Assembly: GCA_904419315.1 (NCBI GenBank)
Contig: CAJFQY010000008.1
Span: 1 to 64,000, forward strand
Origin: Zongyangia gallinarum
Lineage (GTDB): Bacteria > Bacillota > Clostridia > Oscillospirales > Ruminococcaceae
Reading direction: 5' to 3'
Length of the DNA stretch: 64,000 nucleotides
The translations under genes were made by a program, and so were the position numbers. The notes beneath the pieces were generated by a model. It made no database searches and was not told the origin of the DNA. It saw only the letters and a list, made by a program, of their open reading frames with translations. Below are positions 33,826 through 42,343 of the stretch, piece by piece; the stretch's first letter is position 1; each line of letters starts with the position of its first letter.

Positions 33826-34271
33826 TTCAGGTAATACATATCCACGCACTGTTTTCCATCTTCGATAATAGGTTCAGGATAATGTTCCACAAAAAAGTTT
33901 TCCAATACATGATCAAAGTGAAAGCCACAGCTCTCGTAAAAAGCAAGGGGGCCTGTGCTAGTATCCCCAGTTCCCACCCAGAGGGTATCCGTATCAGGGG
34001 GCAGACAGTTTTCTATCTCTTCGATGAGCAGGGTCCCGATTCCCCGACGCCAATAGCGAGGGGCTACCGCCATATTTTTAATCTCCCACTGGCCTGGCTC
34101 CTGAAGCGGCACAGCCACAATAACACCAGCAGGCTGACCGTCCCCGAAGGCTCCCAACATCAGCCCCCGATCCAGATACTTTTTGACCATGCCTTCGTCC
34201 GGATCCGCCAGCAGAAGCAGGGGCATCCACTCCTCTTTATTTTGGGTAATTTGTTTTATAGAAAGCTGCAT
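33804..34271 (-). CDS. GNAT family N-acetyltransferase
   Basis: 155 residues from ATG 34271 behind GGAAGGA; an in-frame TTG at 34280 is an alternative. GNAT core: NMAVAPRYWRRGIGTLLIEEI and the C-terminal GPLAFYESCGFHFDHV. Substrate unknown. Last gene of a run of small minus-strand genes (35503 to 33804). Confidence 0.87.
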   Translation of the reverse strand: MQLSIKQITQNKEEWMPLLLLADPDEGMVKKYLDRGLMLGAFGDGQPAGVIVAVPLQEPGQWEIKNMAVAPRYWRRGIGTLLIEEIENCLPPDTDTLWVGTGDTSTGPLAFYESCGFHFDHVLENFFVEHYPEPIIEDGKQCVDMYYLKKEPGKW

Positions 34272-34276
34272 GGCTA

Positions 34277-34531
34277 TCAATCATCCTTCCAATTCCACCA
34301 TTTGAGCTTTTCCGGGTCCGGATTTTCCGTCTCTGCATAATAGACCGCACAACGAAAGACATAAAGGGCGCAGCGGTCTACCCGGCTGCCTTCCTTCTTG
34401 CACCATCGGTCATAAAGCTCCTGGGGATCCCGCCCCCGGAGGTCTTCCACCCAGTGGATTCCCATGGCGCGGAAATTTTCTTCCATCTTTTTCCCTACAC
34501 CGGGGATCTTTTGTAAATCCGTGGTCATCAT
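34277..34531 (-). CDS. Helix-hairpin-helix protein, Cdd1/pathogenicity-locus family
   Basis: 84 residues from ATG 34531 or the adjacent ATG 34528, both behind AAAGGAG. The N-terminal IPGVGKKMEENFRAMGI is a helix-hairpin-helix that binds DNA backbone; the rest (ELYDRWCKKEG, DRCALYVFRCAVYYAE) matches the PF11731-type family often near arsenate or mitomycin-resistance genes. Function unproven. 5 bases before the GNAT. Confidence 0.83.
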   Translation of the reverse strand: MMTTDLQKIPGVGKKMEENFRAMGIHWVEDLRGRDPQELYDRWCKKEGSRVDRCALYVFRCAVYYAETENPDPEKLKWWNWKDD

Positions 34532-34573
34532 TCTTCTCCTTTTTTGATAGGCCACCATAGGCGGAGACCAAAT

Positions 34574-34930
34574 CTATCCTAGATGCTGCTCCCATTCCGC
34601 AGGACGAAATCCCACCAAAACGAAGTCGTCGCCCACTACGATGGGCCGCTTGACCAGCATTCCGTCGGTGGAGAGTAGCGCGTACTGCTCTTCCTCGCTC
34701 ATCTGAGGAAGACGGTCCTTCAGCCCTAACTCCTTATATTTTAACCCGCTGGTATTAAAAAAGCGCTTGAGGGGCAGCCCGCTTTTTTTCCGCCAAGCCT
34801 TTATCTCCTCCGCTGTGGGGTTTTGCTCCACAATATGCCTATCCTCATAGGAGATTCCTCTTTCATCCAGCCATTTCTTTGCCTTTTGGCAGGTGCTGCA
34901 TTTGGGATATTCCAGAAATAATACGCTCAT
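34574..34930 (-). CDS. ArsC/Spx-family thioredoxin-fold protein
   Basis: 118 residues. The start YPKCSTCQKAKKWLDE has a CxxC as in Spx/MgsR/YffB, and GLPLKRFFNTSG and LVKRPIVVGDDFVLVGF are the ArsC-family signatures. Such proteins are either arsenate reductase-like or RNA polymerase-binding regulators. The second CxxC residue here suggests the Spx/MgsR type, but there is no RxxR proof. Begins an apparent run with the HhH gene. Confidence 0.85.
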   Translation of the reverse strand: MSVLFLEYPKCSTCQKAKKWLDERGISYEDRHIVEQNPTAEEIKAWRKKSGLPLKRFFNTSGLKYKELGLKDRLPQMSEEEQYALLSTDGMLVKRPIVVGDDFVLVGFRPAEWEQHLG

Positions 34931-34972
34931 CTGTTTTTTCCTTTCTCTTTTGTCCCTGGGCAGTGGGGAGTT

Positions 34973-35503
34973 TTAGCCCAATGCCTTGGCATAAAGCTCG
35001 GTATAGCTGACCCTGCCGCCGACAAATTCTGACTTCATCAGGCTGATCTTGTGCACCGGCATTTCTAACACGGGGATGCGTGATGCAAAAGCCGCCCGAT
35101 CAAAGTCGGGCCGCAGCCGGATCCTCCGTCCCAAGGTCAGATGGGGTGTATACTCCTTTTCATCGATCCTAAATCCCCGCTCGGTCAGAGAAGCCCGCAG
35201 CTGGCGGTAGACATCGAGCAGCGTCGGGTCCTTCCGAACGCCTGTCCACCAAATGTCCCCATCGTTGCGGCGAAACCGTCCAATCCCTCCGATCATCAGG
35301 GAAAATGGCGGGGCTACTACAGAGTCCACCGCCGCTTTGACGGCGGAAAGCCGGGTGGTCTCTCCAATAAAAACAAGGGTCAGATGCATGTTCTCCCGCC
35401 GGGTAAAACTGCCGGACAAGGAACTTTCCGCCAAAGCCTTCGCCATGGTGCATAACCTATCTTTAATGGCGCTTTCTAACGTAATGGCAATAAACAAGCG
35501 CAT
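34973..35503 (-). CDS. thpR: RNA 2',3'-cyclic phosphodiesterase ThpR/LigT
   Basis: 176 residues from ATG 35503. Two HxTL motifs (MHLTLVFIGE near residue 42 and PHLTLGRR near residue 128) form the 2H phosphoesterase active site. It opens 2',3'-cyclic phosphates at RNA ends and can also ligate tRNA halves in vitro. Likely start of a loose minus-strand series with the ArsC-like and HhH genes. Confidence 0.9.
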   Translation of the reverse strand: MRLFIAITLESAIKDRLCTMAKALAESSLSGSFTRRENMHLTLVFIGETTRLSAVKAAVDSVVAPPFSLMIGGIGRFRRNDGDIWWTGVRKDPTLLDVYRQLRASLTERGFRIDEKEYTPHLTLGRRIRLRPDFDRAAFASRIPVLEMPVHKISLMKSEFVGGRVSYTELYAKALG

Positions 35504-35691
35504 ACATGTCCTCCTATCTGAGCCGCTGCAAAGGGTGAGAATCGCTGGATATTCATAGATTGCCTCGCCCCATGTCAGTGGTTCTATTCCTATTATAGTC
35601 GAATCAGGATAAAACCGCAAATACCTTGCGCCTGGTTTTCAAATGGGCTACAATAGAACCGTTTGAAAGGTTCGAGAAAGGGGAATGCTTC

Positions 35692-37620
35692 ATGAAAAAG
35701 GCCATCGGTATCTTCGCCCATGTAGACGCGGGCAAAACCACCTTTTCCGAGCAACTGCTCTACCATACCCATGCCATCCGCACCCTAGGCCGGGTGGATC
35801 ATCAAAATGCCTTTTTGGACAGCCATCCCCTGGAGCGGGAGCGGGGCATCACCATCTTTTCCGGTATGGCTTCCTTTTCCCTGGAGGGAGAGGAATATAT
35901 CCTGGTGGACACCCCTGGCCACGCCGATTTTTCCGCTGAGATGGAGCGGGTGCTGGGCGTCCTCGACTACGCTATCCTTATTGTCAGCTGTGCCGAGGGC
36001 ATCCAGGCTCATACCGAAACCATCTGGCGGCTTCTGAGGGCAAAAGGAATCCCCACCTTTCTTTTTCTCAACAAAATAGACCGCCCCGGCGCCGACCCTG
36101 TAGGGGTGCTGCAAAAATTGCAGGAAAAATTCTCCCCCTATGTCAAAAGCTTTGATGGGGAGTTCGATGGCGTCCGTTTTTCAGGGGAGCTGTGCGAAGA
36201 TATCGCCGCCCAGGACGACGACCTCCTAGCCCTTTATCTGGAGGGAGGCTATGACGAGAGGGCATGGCTCTCTGCCGCCCGCCGGCTCATTCAGGAGGAA
36301 CGCCTTTTCCCCTGTTTTTCCGGATCGGCTCTGCAAGGGACGGGAATCGGCGAGATTTTATCTGCCCTGCATGCTCTCACCCAGGTAGAATTTGACCTAG
36401 ATGCCCCCCTCTCCGGCCATATTTATCAAATCCGCCACGACGCCAAGGGCAATCGTCTGGCCTTTCTTCGGCTGCGCAGCGGCATATTGCGGGTCAAGGA
36501 TGAAATCCTAGGGGAAAAGGTCAATGAAATCCGCCGGTATCAGGGGGCGAAATATGAAAGCGCCGACAGCGCCCAGGCCGGGGATATTGTAGCCGTCACC
36601 GGCTTACAGCATTCCCAGGCAGGTCAGGGCTTCGGCGGCAAAGAAGATCTTAGCCCCGGCCTCTGCGCTCCCCTTTTCTCCTCCCAAGTTCTCTTTCCCG
36701 CTACTGTCCCCGCCCCGGAAGCGGTGTCCATCTTCTCCCAACTGGCCGACGAAGATCCATCCCTTCACACCCAATGGAACCCGAAGCTGGGGGAGCTGCG
36801 GATCCAGGTCATGGGAAAGGTGCAGCTGGAAGTGCTTAAATCCCTGGCCGCCCAGCGCTATGGGCTAAAGGTGGAATTTGGCCCCGGGCAAATTTTATAT
36901 AAAGAGACCATCGCCGCTCCCGTCATGGGTTATGGCCACTTTGAGCCATTGCGGCATTACGCGGAGGTTCATCTGCGCCTCTCTCCGGGAAAGCCGGGCA
37001 GCGGCGTCACCTTTGAGAGCCGGTGTTCCACCGATGTGCTGGATCAAAACTGGCAGCGGCTGATCCGCACCCATGTGCTGGAAAAGGAGCATCTGGGAGT
37101 GCTCACCGGCGCCCCATTGACCGATGTAGTCATCACCTTGATCACAGGTCGGGCCCATCTTAAGCACACCGAGGGAGGCGACTTCCGGGAGGCCACCTAC
37201 CGGGCCATCCGCCAAGGGCTGATGAGCGGGGAAAGTGTGCTGCTGGAACCCATCCTCTCCTTTGTGATCGAGGTGGACAGCGGAGACCTGGGACGGGTCC
37301 TGTTCGACATTCAGCGGATGCAGGGGGAGGCCGAGCCTCCCCAGTCTGTAGGGGAGCGGATGGAGGTCCGTGGGCGGGCGCCCGCCGCTTGCATGGCGGA
37401 CTATCCCCAGACTCTCATCTCCGCCACCCGCGGCACCGGCCGGATCAGCCTCCGGTTTGAGGGGTATGCGCCCTGCTACAATGCCCAAGAGGTCATCGAA
37501 GCCAAGGGCTATGACCCGGAGCGGGATGTGGAGAACACACCCGATTCCGTCTTCTGCTCCCATGGGGCAGGATATCCTGTCAAGTGGGACCAGGTGCCAA
37601 GCCATATCCACTGCAAGTAG
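35692..37620 (+). CDS. TetM/TetW-like GTPase (ribosomal protection protein homologue)
   Basis: 642 residues from ATG 35692 (GAAAGGGG upstream), the length of Tet(M)-type proteins. G1 AHVDAGKTT (9-17), RGITI, G3 DTPGH, G4 NKID near 127. EF-G-like domains II-V follow. True Tet(M) releases tetracycline from ribosomes, but this protein diverges (for example KKAIGIFAHVDAGKTTFSEQ). Similar chromosomal homologues occur in Clostridia without proven resistance, so no phenotype is claimed. Confidence 0.85.
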   Translation: MKKAIGIFAHVDAGKTTFSEQLLYHTHAIRTLGRVDHQNAFLDSHPLERERGITIFSGMASFSLEGEEYILVDTPGHADFSAEMERVLGVLDYAILIVSCAEGIQAHTETIWRLLRAKGIPTFLFLNKIDRPGADPVGVLQKLQEKFSPYVKSFDGEFDGVRFSGELCEDIAAQDDDLLALYLEGGYDERAWLSAARRLIQEERLFPCFSGSALQGTGIGEILSALHALTQVEFDLDAPLSGHIYQIRHDAKGNRLAFLRLRSGILRVKDEILGEKVNEIRRYQGAKYESADSAQAGDIVAVTGLQHSQAGQGFGGKEDLSPGLCAPLFSSQVLFPATVPAPEAVSIFSQLADEDPSLHTQWNPKLGELRIQVMGKVQLEVLKSLAAQRYGLKVEFGPGQILYKETIAAPVMGYGHFEPLRHYAEVHLRLSPGKPGSGVTFESRCSTDVLDQNWQRLIRTHVLEKEHLGVLTGAPLTDVVITLITGRAHLKHTEGGDFREATYRAIRQGLMSGESVLLEPILSFVIEVDSGDLGRVLFDIQRMQGEAEPPQSVGERMEVRGRAPAACMADYPQTLISATRGTGRISLRFEGYAPCYNAQEVIEAKGYDPERDVENTPDSVFCSHGAGYPVKWDQVPSHIHCK

Positions 37621-37681
37621 GGTCTTTTTCTAAAGCATGTATGCGGCATCACCAGTATTTCATAGAGAAAGGGGTATCCCA

Positions 37682-38461
37682 ATGAAGTATACAGATAAGG
37701 TGTGCGTCGTCACCGGCGGCGCGTTGGGCATTGGCCGGTGCCTATGTGAGGCATTCATCCAGCGAGGCGCCAAGGTGGCCTTTATCGACAAAGAAAAGGA
37801 GGCGGGAGAAAGTCTTCTCTCCCGCCTTTCCGCCCAGGGAGAAGCCCTCTTCTTTCATGGGGATGTCGGGGAAAAAGAAGACCTGGAAGCCTTCGTCTCC
37901 CAGGTGGCAACGGCCTTTGGCAGGGTGGATATTCTCATCAACAACGCCTGTCTTTCCCGCAAAGGTATCCTGACCCCCTGCAGCTATGAGGACTTTACTT
38001 ATGTGTTGCGGGTAGGGGTAGCCGCTCCCTATTATCTGACCCAGCAGCTGTTGCCCCATTTCCAGAAAGGGGCGTCGGTGGTCAACATCTCCTCCACCCG
38101 GGCCTGGATGTCCCAAGGGGACACCGAAAGCTATTCCGCGGCCAAGGGCGGCATCTCCGCCCTGACCCATGCGCTGGCCGTCAGCCTGGCCGGGAAGGTG
38201 CGGGTCAACTGCGTGGCCCCCGGCTGGATCGACACCGGCGCTTACCACGATCCAAGCTATCTGCCCCAGTATACCCCGGCGGATACCTCCCAACATCCCT
38301 CCGGCCGGGTGGGAGATCCTATGGACATTGCGCGGGCCGTCCTCTTTTTGTGCGATGAGCAAAACAGCTTCATCGATGGGGAAACCATCACCGTAGACGG
38401 CGGCATGACCAAGCGGATGATCTATGATGGAGACGAGGGCTGGTCCTATGCCGGGCGCTGA
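37682..38461 (+). CDS. SDR-family oxidoreductase
   Basis: 259 residues from ATG 37682 (GAAAGGGG upstream). Rossmann TGGALGIGRCL for NAD(P), NNACLS, catalytic Ser in NISSTRAWMSQ, and YxxxK in SYSAAKGG. A classical short-chain dehydrogenase; substrate unknown. Followed closely by the GIY-YIG gene. Confidence 0.9.
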   Translation: MKYTDKVCVVTGGALGIGRCLCEAFIQRGAKVAFIDKEKEAGESLLSRLSAQGEALFFHGDVGEKEDLEAFVSQVATAFGRVDILINNACLSRKGILTPCSYEDFTYVLRVGVAAPYYLTQQLLPHFQKGASVVNISSTRAWMSQGDTESYSAAKGGISALTHALAVSLAGKVRVNCVAPGWIDTGAYHDPSYLPQYTPADTSQHPSGRVGDPMDIARAVLFLCDEQNSFIDGETITVDGGMTKRMIYDGDEGWSYAGR

Positions 38462-38480
38462 CGGGAAAATGGAGGGCAAT

Positions 38481-38744
38481 GTGGTCTATATCCTGCAATG
38501 CGCCGACGGCAGCCTTTACACCGGCTGGACCAACGACCTGTCCCGGCGCCTTGCCGCCCATCAGGCAGGAAAAGGCGCCAAATATACCAAGGGTCGGCTG
38601 CCGGTATCCCTGGTGTATGTGGAAAAACACCCCTCCAAAGAGGAGGCCATGCGCCGGGAATATGCCATTAAGCGGCTTTCCCGCCGGGAAAAGCTGGCCC
38701 TCATTTATGAGAAAGGAAATGATCATGCCACAACTACGTTTTGA
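38481..38744 (+). CDS. GIY-YIG nuclease-fold protein (YhbQ type)
   Basis: 87 residues from GTG 38481, picked because GGAGG sits 5 bases upstream and the family starts at this point; ATG 38469 is an alternative. VYILQCADGSLYTGWTNDLSRRLAAHQAGKGAKYTKGRLP shows the GIY-YIG-like core (Y-x-G, Arg, Glu downstream) in under 100 residues. Small YhbQ-like proteins may act in DNA repair. It overlaps the macro-domain gene by 20 bases. Confidence 0.85.
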   Translation: MVYILQCADGSLYTGWTNDLSRRLAAHQAGKGAKYTKGRLPVSLVYVEKHPSKEEAMRREYAIKRLSRREKLALIYEKGNDHATTTF

Positions 38745-39243
38745 AATCATTCTGGGAGACATTACCCAGGTAAAAACCGACGCCATTGTCAACGCCGCCA
38801 ACACCTCCCTCTTAGGCGGCGGTGGCGTTGACGGCGCCATCCATCGGGCGGCAGGGCCTCAGCTTTTGGAAGAATGCAAATCCCTTCATGGGTGTGCTAC
38901 AGGTCAGGCCAAGATCACCAAGGGATATCATCTGCCCGCCCGGTATGTCATCCATACACCAGGGCCCATCTGGCGGGGCGGTAAACACGGGGAAGATGAC
39001 CTGCTGAAAAGCTGCTACCAAAACTGTCTGGCTCTGGCGGCGGCACAGGGCTGCCGGAGTGTGGCCTTTCCCTCTATCAGCACTGGCGTCTACCGGTTCC
39101 CACTAGAGCGGGCGGCGGCTATCGCTGTTGCTGCCATCAAAGAGGGGCTGGAAGCCTATCCTCAGCTGGAAAAGGTCATAATGGTCTGCTTTGATAATAC
39201 TACCAAGGCCGCCTATGAAAAGGCCTTGCAAAACCGTTCCTGA
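38725..39243 (+). CDS. Macro-domain O-acetyl-ADP-ribose deacetylase
   Basis: 172 residues from ATG 38725 after AAAGGA. Macro motifs: DAIVNAANTSLLGGGGVDGAIHRAAG (ADP-ribose), GYHLPARYVIHTPGPIW and SISTGVYRFPLERAAAIA. It removes O-acetyl or ADP-ribose groups. It overlaps the GIY-YIG gene and is probably coupled to it. Confidence 0.93.
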   Translation: MPQLRFEIILGDITQVKTDAIVNAANTSLLGGGGVDGAIHRAAGPQLLEECKSLHGCATGQAKITKGYHLPARYVIHTPGPIWRGGKHGEDDLLKSCYQNCLALAAAQGCRSVAFPSISTGVYRFPLERAAAIAVAAIKEGLEAYPQLEKVIMVCFDNTTKAAYEKALQNRS

Positions 39244-39297
39244 TAAGCCAATTTTATCGGTCTTGCAAACAGCCGGCATCTTTTCAAAAATCCCATT

Positions 39298-39322
39298 CCG
39301 GCATTGAGCTTATCAATGCCGG
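39298..39322 (+). repeat. Inverted repeat without a T-run
   Basis: CCGGCATTGA (39298-39307) and TCAATGCCGG (39313-39322) form a perfect 10-bp stem with a 5-nt loop in the 150-base gap after the macro gene. It lacks a U-run, so it may be an mRNA 3' hairpin or a protein-binding dyad. Confidence 0.5.
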
Positions 39323-39366
39323 GCTGACCCTTTGCCATCTGATAGGACATCACTTTATCATCATAG

Positions 39367-39397
39367 AAAAAAGGCCGGTATTTTACCGGCCTTTTTT
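39367..39397. terminator. Bidirectional terminator
   Basis: A 14-bp stem (39367-39380 with 39384-39397, core GGCCGGTA) with a 3-nt loop and A6/T6 flanks. The minus-strand radical SAM stop overlaps its edge. Confidence 0.92.
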
Positions 39398-40286
39398 AGT
39401 CAAAGAAGCTCAGCTGCGTTCCCCCATATCCCAGCTGGTAAGCCCTGATAATATCCTGCATCCGATAAAGGAGGCCTCGTTCATCGCACTCCCGGCGAAA
39501 GAATTCCCACAACTGCCTTGCCTTGGGGCTTACGCAGCGGTATCTCTCTCCATAGGTCTGCTCGTATCGCCTCCGCAGCCCCTGGCCCGGAAACCGTTTT
39601 TCCAGCTGCTGTAAATACCACTCCCGCTGGTTAAAGCGCAGCGTCATCCCAAAGGCGGGATAGAGAAACCGTGCGCCGCTTTCCTGGGCTTTGGCGATGA
39701 TCTGTCCGATGTTTTCCTCATTGTCTTCCAGAAAAGGGAGCACCGGCATGAGGAGGACGCCGGTGAAGATACCGGCGTCCGACAGAGCCCGGATGGCGGC
39801 AAACCGCTGGGAGGAGGGGCATACATAAGGCTCCACCTTCTGGCAGAGCTCGTCGTCCGCCGCTGTCACCGTCATCTTGACCAGCACCGGCGAATGTTCC
39901 GCAATTTGGGTGAGGATATCCACATCCCGGACCACCAGATCGCTTTTGGTGGCCATCGCCACGCCAAAGCCATAGGCATCCAGAAGCTCCAGCCCGTGGC
40001 GGGTCAGCTCCAACTCCCTTTCAAAGGGATTATAGGGGTCGCTCATAGCGCCGGTTCCCACTACGCCGGGGCGCACCTTCCGCCGCAGGTCCCGGGCGAT
40101 GATCTCTAAGGCGTTTTCCTTCACCCGAACCCGGTCAAAGTCCTCGACCCCGTAGCAGGCGCTGCGGCTGTCGCAATAGATACAGCCATGGCAGCAGCCC
40201 CGGTAGATATTCATGTTATATTGGGTGCCGAACCAGCTGGTGGATTTTGTCCGGGTGACAATGGTCTTTGCAGGAACTGTTTCCAT
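39396..40286 (-). CDS. SPL-family radical SAM protein
   Basis: 296 residues from ATG 40286. The CCHGCIYC cluster motif (Cx3CxxC) near residue 32 and the GTGAMSDPYNPFE and VGTG-like segments match the spore photoproduct lyase-like subset of radical SAM enzymes. The true SPL has different flanks and repairs spore photoproduct; this paralogue is common in Clostridia and of unknown substrate. Confidence 0.86.
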   Translation of the reverse strand: METVPAKTIVTRTKSTSWFGTQYNMNIYRGCCHGCIYCDSRSACYGVEDFDRVRVKENALEIIARDLRRKVRPGVVGTGAMSDPYNPFERELELTRHGLELLDAYGFGVAMATKSDLVVRDVDILTQIAEHSPVLVKMTVTAADDELCQKVEPYVCPSSQRFAAIRALSDAGIFTGVLLMPVLPFLEDNEENIGQIIAKAQESGARFLYPAFGMTLRFNQREWYLQQLEKRFPGQGLRRRYEQTYGERYRCVSPKARQLWEFFRRECDERGLLYRMQDIIRAYQLGYGGTQLSFFD

Positions 40287-40388
40287 CTCCCCACCCCCTT
40301 TGTTTTTAGTATACCACAGAAGATAAGACAACAGGCCGTCATATTTTCTTCTGTTTTTGTCCATCCTAACAAAGTGGCAGCCTTCCCC

Positions 40389-40417
40389 TTGACAGTGCTG
40401 GCGGAAGGCCCCATAAT
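40389..40417 (+). promoter_or_regulatory. Promoter of the ZIP transporter
   Basis: TTGACA (40389-40394) and CATAAT (40412-40417) with a 17-bp spacer. A GGGCC-N5-GGCCC dyad follows at 40445-40459, between promoter and ribosome binding site. Confidence 0.65.
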
Positions 40418-40486
40418 AGACTCAAACGGTAAACATGATTGTAGCGGGCCTATCCGGCCCACAAAGGAATTGGGGGGAGACTTCTC

Positions 40487-41281
40487 ATGCAGATGCAAAC
40501 TGTATTGGCCGCCTCACAGGGCACAGGCTTTACCTTCCTGATGACTACCCTAGGCGCGTCCCTGGTCTTTTTCTTCCGGAAAGAGATCAGCACCGGTATC
40601 CAGCGGGTTTTTCTGGGCTTTGCCGCCGGTGTCATGATTGCAGCGTCGGTTTGGTCCCTGCTCATCCCCGCCATTGAACAGGCGGAGGAGCTGGGGCAGA
40701 TTGGCTGGATTCCCGCCGCAGGCGGTTTTATTCTGGGCGGGTTGTTCCTGTTTCTGCTGGATAAGCTCCTGCCCCATCTGCATCCTGGCAGCAAAGATCC
40801 GGAGGGGATGCACTCCTCCCTCAAGCGGACCACCATGCTCATCTTTGCGGTCACCCTCCACAATATTCCCGAAGGCATGGCGGTGGGCCTCTCCTTCGCC
40901 TTAGCCGCTAAAGAGGGCGGCAGCGCCATGCTGACCTCCGCCCTGGCCCTGGCTTTGGGGATTGGCATCCAGAATTTCCCTGAGGGCGCGGCGTTGTCCC
41001 TGCCCCTGCGCCAGGAGGGGACCCCCACCTGGAAGGCATTTATTTACGGCAGCCTTTCGGGGATTGTGGAACCTATTTTCGGCGTCCTCACCGTCTTTGC
41101 AGCGGGTTCGGTGGTGGGGGTCATGCCCTGGCTCCTCTCCTTTGCCGCCGGCGCCATGATCTATGTAGTGGTGGAAGAGCTGATCCCGGAGGCACATCTG
41201 GGGGAACACTCCCATACCGGCACCTTAGGCGTTATGGTGGGCTTTCTGGTCATGATGATTTTAGACGTTGCCTTGGGATAA
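40487..41281 (+). CDS. ZIP-family metal transporter
   Basis: 264 residues with about eight TM helices and the metal-path motifs LHNIPEGMAVGLSFAL (TM4) and IQNFPEGAALSLPL (TM5), plus His-rich DKLLPHLHPGSK between TM3 and TM4. It imports Zn2+ or similar divalent metal. GGGGGGAG ribosome binding site before the ATG. Single gene. Confidence 0.93.
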   Translation: MQMQTVLAASQGTGFTFLMTTLGASLVFFFRKEISTGIQRVFLGFAAGVMIAASVWSLLIPAIEQAEELGQIGWIPAAGGFILGGLFLFLLDKLLPHLHPGSKDPEGMHSSLKRTTMLIFAVTLHNIPEGMAVGLSFALAAKEGGSAMLTSALALALGIGIQNFPEGAALSLPLRQEGTPTWKAFIYGSLSGIVEPIFGVLTVFAAGSVVGVMPWLLSFAAGAMIYVVVEELIPEAHLGEHSHTGTLGVMVGFLVMMILDVALG

Positions 41282-41288
41282 TCAAAGT

Positions 41289-41318
41289 AAAAAACGGAGC
41301 CTTGGGGCTCCGTTTTTT
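41289..41318. terminator. Bidirectional terminator
   Basis: A 13-bp stem (41289-41301 with 41306-41318, core CGGAGCC) with A6/T6 flanks, shared by the ZIP gene and the WYL regulator. Confidence 0.92.
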
Positions 41319-41326
41319 ATTGAGGC

Positions 41327-42247
41327 TCATTGAATTATATCAGCATAAAGCTTTTGCATCTGGGCAACCTTCTCCGCCATTTCTTCCCTCAGCCACTGAG
41401 GTTCCAGCACCTGGATTCCAGCGCCGTAGGAGAGAAGGTAGCCGCTGATCCAACTATCCCGGGGCATGCGGCTGCGCACCAGGAGGGATCCGTCCTTCTC
41501 CCGGGTGATCATCCGGCGGGGAAACTCATCATAGGCCCGATAGGCATACCGGGGAGCAATCCGCAGCACCAGCTCTACCACCTCCACCGGGACCGCCCCA
41601 TCGATAGGCGCTTCTACTGGTGGGATGGATGTATGAGGGGAAAAAGTCTCCTCTGTCAAAGTCAGCTCCTCCATCCGGCTGATACGAAACATGCGGAAAT
41701 CCTTCCTGCTCAGGCAGTAGGCCTGCAGGTACCAAGCCCGGCCTTTAAAACAGAGCTTCACAGGCTCCACCACACGGCGGGTTTTCTCTCCATAGGCGCT
41801 GTAATAGTCAAAGGCAATGCGCCTGCGCTCCAACAGGGCGGTTTTCAGCAGGGAAAAGCGCGCTTTTTCTTCCGCATCACTGCCCCAATGGGAGAAGTCC
41901 ACGTCGATCCAACCGCCCTCCTCCTTCTGAAACAGGGTCCCCAATCGGGAAAGGAGCCGGTCACTTTCCCGGCCGCCCACCGCCTCCAGGGACTGGAGGG
42001 CATAGAGGATTTCCCTTTGCTCTTCCTCTGAAAGAAGGGACTTGTTGAGAACAAAATCCTCCACCAGGCTGATGCCGCCCCCTTTCCCCTTGACGGTGTA
42101 GACGGGAATACCAGCGGAAGAAAGGACTTCTACATCCCGATAGATGGTGCGCTCCGAGACTTCAAAACGGCGGGCCAATTCTTTTGCTGTGACCTTCTTT
42201 TTATCCAGTAATAGATAGACAATTTCAAACAAACGGTGTATCTGCAC
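41327..42247 (-). CDS. YafY-type WYL-domain transcriptional regulator
   Basis: 306 residues from GTG 42247 (AAGGAG 8 bases upstream). N-terminal HTH_11 (KKVTAKELARRFEVSERTIYRDVEVL), a WYL domain (KGRAWYLQAYCLSRKDFRMFRISRM) and a WCX-like C-terminus. WYL regulators sense ligands and often control DNA-repair or defence genes. A perfect dyad overlaps its own promoter. Not tied to a defence gene here. Confidence 0.92.
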   Translation of the reverse strand: MQIHRLFEIVYLLLDKKKVTAKELARRFEVSERTIYRDVEVLSSAGIPVYTVKGKGGGISLVEDFVLNKSLLSEEEQREILYALQSLEAVGGRESDRLLSRLGTLFQKEEGGWIDVDFSHWGSDAEEKARFSLLKTALLERRRIAFDYYSAYGEKTRRVVEPVKLCFKGRAWYLQAYCLSRKDFRMFRISRMEELTLTEETFSPHTSIPPVEAPIDGAVPVEVVELVLRIAPRYAYRAYDEFPRRMITREKDGSLLVRSRMPRDSWISGYLLSYGAGIQVLEPQWLREEMAEKVAQMQKLYADIIQ

Positions 42248-42275
42248 AGATTTTCTCCTTCTCCCCCAAAAGGGC

Positions 42276-42303
42276 TGTGGTATGATAGTATCATCATACC
42301 ACA
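42276..42303 (-). promoter_or_regulatory. WYL-gene operator dyad across the promoter
   Basis: TGTGGTATGAT (42276-42286) and ATCATACCACA (42293-42303) are a perfect 11-bp inverted repeat with a 6-bp spacer. On the minus strand TTGTCA (42310-42315) and GATACT (42287-42292) 17 bp apart form the likely promoter, so the dyad covers it. Confidence 0.7.
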
Positions 42304-42331
42304 AAAAGCTGACAAATGGATGTCAGCTTTT
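42304..42331 (-). terminator. Terminator of the glycosyltransferase gene
   Basis: AAAAGCTGACA and TGTCAGCTTTT (42304-42314 with 42321-42331) form an 11-bp stem with a 6-nt loop; on the minus strand a T5 follows. The WYL-gene -35 lies inside the stem. Confidence 0.85.
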
Positions 42332-42343
42332 GCAAAAACGGGA

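Noticed and set aside
35692..37620. Calling the TetM-like gene a tetracycline resistance determinant
   Set aside because: Sequence diverges from proven Tet(M)/Tet(W), and there is no mobile context or leader peptide. Only homology to the family is claimed.
39396..40286. Calling the SPL-like radical SAM protein a spore photoproduct lyase
   Set aside because: The cluster motif fits the broader SPL-like family, but the protein is a common paralogue and lacks evidence of the DNA-repair function.
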